Source: Elusimicrobia bacterium RIFCSPLOWO2_01_FULL_60_11
GTDB lineage: Bacteria; Elusimicrobiota; Elusimicrobia; 2-02-FULL-39-32
Length of the DNA stretch: 9,183 bases
Assembly (NCBI GenBank): GCA_001800085.1
Contig: MGUS01000062.1
Location: 659 to 9,841 of the forward strand
Direction of reading: 5' to 3'
The position numbers and the translations under genes are program-made. The first letter of the stretch is position 1; each line of letters opens with the position of its first letter. Positions 6,801 through 9,183 of this stretch are shown here, piece after piece. Below the pieces are notes generated by a model. That model had not been told where the DNA came from. It did not search any database and saw only the letters and a list, made by a program, of their open reading frames with translations.

Positions 6801-9183
6801 GACAATAGGGAACAGCTTTTGACCAACACGGTGCGCACGCACACGCTGCGCTCCAACGGCGGGGAGGAGCACAGTTCCATCACCACGGCCAACACTTATG
6901 ACGATGCCGGCCGCCTGGCGGTCTCGGGAGGCCGGGGCGCGAGCAGCTCCCAGGAAAAGGTCTGGACCGACGCCGACGGGGACGGAACGCCGGAATCCCT
7001 CATTCCCGGGTCGGTCACTGAATCCGCCATCCGCCAGCTTTTCACGGTCATCAACGGGGAAGCCCGCCTGGCTGTCCAGACGGTGGATTCTCACAGTGTG
7101 AACGGCGACGACACGACGGACTCCAGACAGAACGTTTTCTACGACTATGACGGGGCCACCGGGCGGCTCCTCTCGGCCACGGGCATCACATTCGCGGACA
7201 CCGTGGGGACATTCTGGACGGACACCGATCAGGACGGAACCGCGGACGCGCTTTCCTCCTCCCTCTCTCACAGCGTATCCCGCCAGATCTACTCCATCCA
7301 TGGCAGCCAGACAAAACTGGCCGTGAGCGTGACGGACAGTTCCTCCGCTTCGGCGGACGGTTCGTTGAGCGAGCAGTCCTCGGCCGTGGTCTATTCCTAT
7401 GACTCGGCGGGCAAGCTCTCAGCAGCGCAAGGAAGCGGGGGCTCCACGGCCCATTCGGGTGTCCGGCCCGACGGCACATTCTACGACACCACCGCGAGCC
7501 GCTTCACCCAGGCCTACGGGATCGTCAACGACCAGGCCGTTGTGTCCCGCCAGGACACGGTCTCCGACACCACCAATATCGACGGCTCTTCCAGCCGCCA
7601 GGAAAGCTGGCAGACCTATTCCTATGACGAGTTCGCGCGCCTGACCGCCTCCGCGGGGGCCGCTTCTTTCGTGAGTTCGGACGGTTTTGGGGGTAAGACC
7701 ATCGGGCAGACGGACCAGCTCTACCGCGTCATCAACGGCCAGTCCAAACTGGTGCGGTCCGTGACGAGCACATCCCAGCAGGAAATCCAGTCCGTCAGGA
7801 TGAAGATCGAGAAACCCGCTGCTCCGCCCGCGCCGACCGGAGATGGCACGGCGCCCGTGAGAGAGCCGCCTCCGCCGCCGACGCTGACGCCGGCCGCGGA
7901 ACCCGCGGCGCAGTTCGCCGATTTTGACGCCGAAGGGAAATTGACCGGGGCGAATTTCTCCGTTGACAACGCCCAGTACGTGTTGGGCACCGATGAGAAC
8001 GGCGCGCTGACCGTGCGCTTCAAGGCCGAAGGCGGCGACTGGGTGGTGGGACGCGCAACCCTTGAAGAAACTTCCGCGGGGACGAAGCTTTCCATCCAGC
8101 TCGGTAACAATTCGCAGATCCTGGCCACCGTGGACAAGGCCGGGAGGACCCTGACGATCTCCCAGACGGGCGAGATCTGGGGGCTGGCCGATGAGGCCGC
8201 GATGCAGGGCACGCAGACGCAGGATGTCACCGTCACCTATGTCTATGATTCGCAGGGTCGGCTCGTTTCCGCCTCGGGCAACGGCAACTCTTCGGCCGAT
8301 GACGGGTTCGGCAATGTCACCACAAGCGGCATCAGCCAGACCTACCGCGTCCTGGGCGGCCAGGCCAAGCTCAAGGAAAGCTTGACGGATTCGCGCACGG
8401 TCAACATCGACGGCTCCGTCCAGGACCAGACGATGGTCGTCGCTTACACATATAACCCCGGCGGCGTCCTTCTGGACGCGTCCGGAAGCGGGCATTTCAC
8501 GGCGGTCAACCCTGACGGTTCCGTCACGACGGGGGACATCACCCAGGACTACATCGTTCTGGACGGGCAGGCCAGGATGTCGGCCTCCCACACCAACTCC
8601 ACCAGCGATTATCCCGACCAGTCCAAACAGACGCAGCAGATGGACGTCATCTACGAATTCGACGGGCGGAACCGCATGAAGAACGCGCGGGGGAACGGGA
8701 CTTTCACACAGAGGGATATTTTCGGCAACACGCAGGTCGGGATCATCTCCCAGGAATATGCCGTGATGATGGGCCAGGCCAGGATGGTCAAGTCCATCAC
8801 CAACACGGATGTCTCCAATCTGGACGGCAGCTCCAGCCAGCAGACGCAGACCGTGGAATACATCTACGACCATTCGGCCCGGGTGGTGGCGGCGTCCGGC
8901 ACCGGCGGGTCCGTCTCCGACGACGGATACGGGAACATCACCGAATCGCTAAGCTACCAGACCTATCAGATCCTTTTAGGACAAGCCAAACTCACCGAAA
9001 CCCTCACCCTTTCCAACACAAGAAATCTCGACGGCTCCACCCAGACCCAGACCCTCAAGGTCACTCAGGGCTATGACGCCCGGGGCAAGCTTGTCACATC
9101 GGAGGGTTCCGGCACGTTTTCTTCGAACGACGGCTACGGCAACCTGACCACCGGAAGCATCTTCCAGACCTACATCATCATCA
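3669..9183 (+). CDS. Giant exported repeat protein (YD/RHS-like), N-terminal 1838 codons; 3' end outside window
   Basis: An uninterrupted frame from ATG 3669 to the end of the window. Layout: residues 1-65 signal peptide with an extended basic N-region; ~125-200 charged, helix-rich segment (LKREKEQMERM, EEIARLRKQ); 241 to ~1074 degenerate repeats of about 30 residues (YDxxxxMTSYxE...DxxGN); 1075 to the end longer units that become exactly 69 residues (YxYDxxGRL..SG.G....DGFGN....QTYRVLxGQAKL....NxDGSxxQ). Tyr-Asp plus a Gly-Asn turn every ~30 residues recalls RHS/YD beta-hairpin repeats, but the period exceeds the usual ~20 residues. No protease, toxin or RHS core motif is seen. I chose ATG 3669 because it follows the promoter and gives a basic N-region; ATG 3819 (M51) is the alternative, and neither has a Shine-Dalgarno. 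A role as surface, adhesion or secreted protein is inference. Repeats differ at DNA level, so they are old. Confidence 0.93.
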   Translation, partial: MKRYRLFRLYRRARRALRWVFFAPIPYTSPFSFYLSLLFPALERLKRAVSMAVAFIYFTTQIAFAQNVVAVLPHGMVPNFIASVKLRVGGLFNSPAAVFHALPFGFDTMREFQNDRERSGYRSPEDVLKREKEQMERMKSADNMRQIRGYQTPGNENYNPSLPGQAIPAEVFLQNRQAAKSIQEEIARLRKQTQTAGENYVKYNDGREVWYRNGLVSKILNEKVKDPRGNISIRNTTNMEYNAKRLLSSYLAEETDSRGNTTTTRRKNITYTPDSVSGGARSKQKITGFTENRVDPVGNVNTITRSNMTYDSKARMTSFDETATDAYGTRTTKSWSSASYDGDDNLMSYHEVDIDADGNATVKDWGGASYIKNPQWTGEEDKTHGKFLLTGYTQILYEPNGSKVSETWSDASYNEFNELAGHTTTRTGFQGYTTVTRVADTQYNQYGETYGLKQITTDTFGNAQTMTRSDMTYTKIGDITSYRERVEDSNGNSIDRERKGILYNDKRTMTAYLESEVSSDGRGSLKDWSATALDARGRVAGYREFTAAGNLSVSKTAEGITYDRTGAISGQIEETVTRGKDEIGVDISGRLKVVTDRLGTVTDESGKMTGYTESSVTTGWDGDGKLARDIAVVRARSNVTLSGYTEESMTVSRDGEAVLVSKGRVERSNTIYDGLSRIVQYEENAWSQADNPNTRVQKQVTGIVYDIHNQMVGSAEISKDALGVTTLTVLSGSIINSLGQVTSFTRETTQSFGGATISNRLERSRIRYNALGDMLSYHDKTTKPSSEKVDELDWTALGYNLLGQVSAYRQDFMQNGLQVSQTVSDIEYDAQGRMTEQTTTRETGSEDRRVFVDGQGRVLNAADLAAIVDAQGAGVEELLSRGVISRQTLLKEVDFTYSTRRTGVAYDDFNRMTAYTDESTGPDGSMTRVTVSDMTYDPFSRVTSYTSAQTYFEGIQTEYLMNGRVLTEGDLAGILAENGRAVWQMLEDGTLTARERKVVSDKASVSFRSGITYDDNGNTTGYRETTSDPEGGIDLLESETAMTYDNREQLLTNTVRTHTLRSNGGEEHSSITTANTYDDAGRLAVSGGRGASSSQEKVWTDADGDGTPESLIPGSVTESAIRQLFTVINGEARLAVQTVDSHSVNGDDTTDSRQNVFYDYDGATGRLLSATGITFADTVGTFWTDTDQDGTADALSSSLSHSVSRQIYSIHGSQTKLAVSVTDSSSASADGSLSEQSSAVVYSYDSAGKLSAAQGSGGSTAHSGVRPDGTFYDTTASRFTQAYGIVNDQAVVSRQDTVSDTTNIDGSSSRQESWQTYSYDEFARLTASAGAASFVSSDGFGGKTIGQTDQLYRVINGQSKLVRSVTSTSQQEIQSVRMKIEKPAAPPAPTGDGTAPVREPPPPPTLTPAAEPAAQFADFDAEGKLTGANFSVDNAQYVLGTDENGALTVRFKAEGGDWVVGRATLEETSAGTKLSIQLGNNSQILATVDKAGRTLTISQTGEIWGLADEAAMQGTQTQDVTVTYVYDSQGRLVSASGNGNSSADDGFGNVTTSGISQTYRVLGGQAKLKESLTDSRTVNIDGSVQDQTMVVAYTYNPGGVLLDASGSGHFTAVNPDGSVTTGDITQDYIVLDGQARMSASHTNSTSDYPDQSKQTQQMDVIYEFDGRNRMKNARGNGTFTQRDIFGNTQVGIISQEYAVMMGQARMVKSITNTDVSNLDGSSSQQTQTVEYIYDHSARVVAASGTGGSVSDDGYGNITESLSYQTYQILLGQAKLTETLTLSNTRNLDGSTQTQTLKVTQGYDARGKLVTSEGSGTFSSNDGYGNLTTGSIFQTYIII
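4389..6890 (+). repeat. Array of ~30-residue YD-like repeats (coding)
   Basis: Tyr-anchored units start at 4389, 4479, 4596, 4686, 4776, 4905, 4995, 5085, 5175, 5265 and 5352. The spacings are 30, 39, 30, 30, 43, 30, 30, 30, 30 and 29 residues. Conserved places are Y1-D2, M/L at 7, S/G-Y at 9-10, E at 12, D at 16 and G at 19. Beyond 5352 the units go on to ~6890 but are more irregular and carry insertions. Confidence 0.85.
6234..6674 (+). repeat. Duplicated helical insert GRVL...DLA within the YD array
   Basis: Two modules, starting at 6234 (residue 856) and 6555 (residue 963), share GRVLxxxDLAxI(V/L)xxxGxxVxx(L/M)LxxGx(I/L)(S/T). They are about 40 residues each and look alpha-helical, unlike the beta-rich repeats around them. 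They are 107 residues apart. Confidence 0.75.
6891..9183 (+). repeat. Array of long YD-type units, 83-84 residues shortening to an exact 69-residue period (coding)
   Basis: Units start at 6891, 7140, 7392 and 7617 (83, 84 and 75 residues), then after an insertion at 8238, 8445, 8652, 8859 and 9066, each exactly 207 nt apart. Conserved positions in the 69-residue unit: Y1/Y3-D4, G7-R8, SG at 13-14, DG(F/Y)GN at 22-26, Q34-T35-Y36, GQAKL at 41-45 and NxDGS at 56-60. The last unit is cut by the window end. Confidence 0.92.
7809..8237 (+). other. Proline-rich hinge plus extra beta-rich domain inserted in the repeat array
   Basis: Residues 1381-1413 are Pro/Ala-rich (EKPAAPPAPTGDG, then REPPPPPTLTPAAEPAA). 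Residues ~1417-1515 follow as a non-repeat, beta-rich stretch (FDAEGKLTG, DGDWVVGR-like turns, ISQTGEIWGLAD). The first part, FDAEGKL, is itself YD-like, so the domain seems to have been built into or grown from a repeat unit. No family recognised. Confidence 0.75.

Noticed and set aside
6336..7301. A 321-codon reverse-strand open frame
   Set aside because: It lies fully inside the giant gene, has no ribosome-binding site or recognisable domain, and its composition is that of an antisense shadow.
7419..8873. A 484-codon reverse-strand open frame
   Set aside because: Same shadow effect opposite the 69-residue repeats; its apparent repeats (DIGDG, HDG) mirror the forward ones and it has no independent start signals.

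Overview
The window is GC-rich bacterial DNA that looks like a diderm (Gram-negative-type) organism. It carries a MacB/FtsX-type ABC permease, a Spy/CpxP-like periplasmic protein and a very large exported protein. Giant repetitive exported proteins, GC-rich codons and a tRNA group I intron would fit a deep-branching lineage such as Omnitrophota or Elusimicrobiota. That placement is a weak inference, because no marker gene is present.

Left part (1-3062, + strand): a tight three-gene cluster. The 3' end of a MacB-like permease gene overlaps by 8 nt the start of a 751-aa polytopic membrane protein that looks like a GT-C glycosyltransferase. Sixteen nucleotides after that stop, behind a strong Shine-Dalgarno sequence, lies a small Met/His/Lys-rich Spy/CpxP-like periplasmic protein. 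A strong stem-loop with T-runs on both sides closes the cluster and can also stop transcription arriving from the convergent tRNA gene.

Middle (3063-3668): on the - strand is a tRNA-Arg(UCU) gene split after U34 by a 229-nt group I intron. P1, P2, P3, P4, P5, P6, P7, P8, P9 and P10 can all be drawn from the sequence, and the splice sites fall out exactly. A widespread-type palindromic repeat (ATTCCCGC-N4-GCGGGAAT) forms the distal hairpin of the intron's P6. Part of the tRNA 3' end is repeated 82 bp downstream next to a long inverted repeat. The tRNA promoter and the promoter of the next gene diverge from a shared AT-rich spacer; the latter has A-tracts phased at about 11 bp in front of an extended -10.

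Right part (3669-9183, + strand): one open reading frame with no stop before the window ends (1838 codons seen). It encodes a signal peptide with an unusually long basic N-region, a charged helical stretch, an array of about 30-residue YD/RHS-like repeats, and then an array of longer units that settles to exactly 69 residues. Inserted modules (a duplicated helical segment, two DxDxDG acidic loops, a proline-rich hinge with an extra beta-rich domain) break up the arrays. It is probably a giant surface or secreted repeat protein; its function is not deducible from this window. The long reverse-strand ORFs opposite it are shadows.
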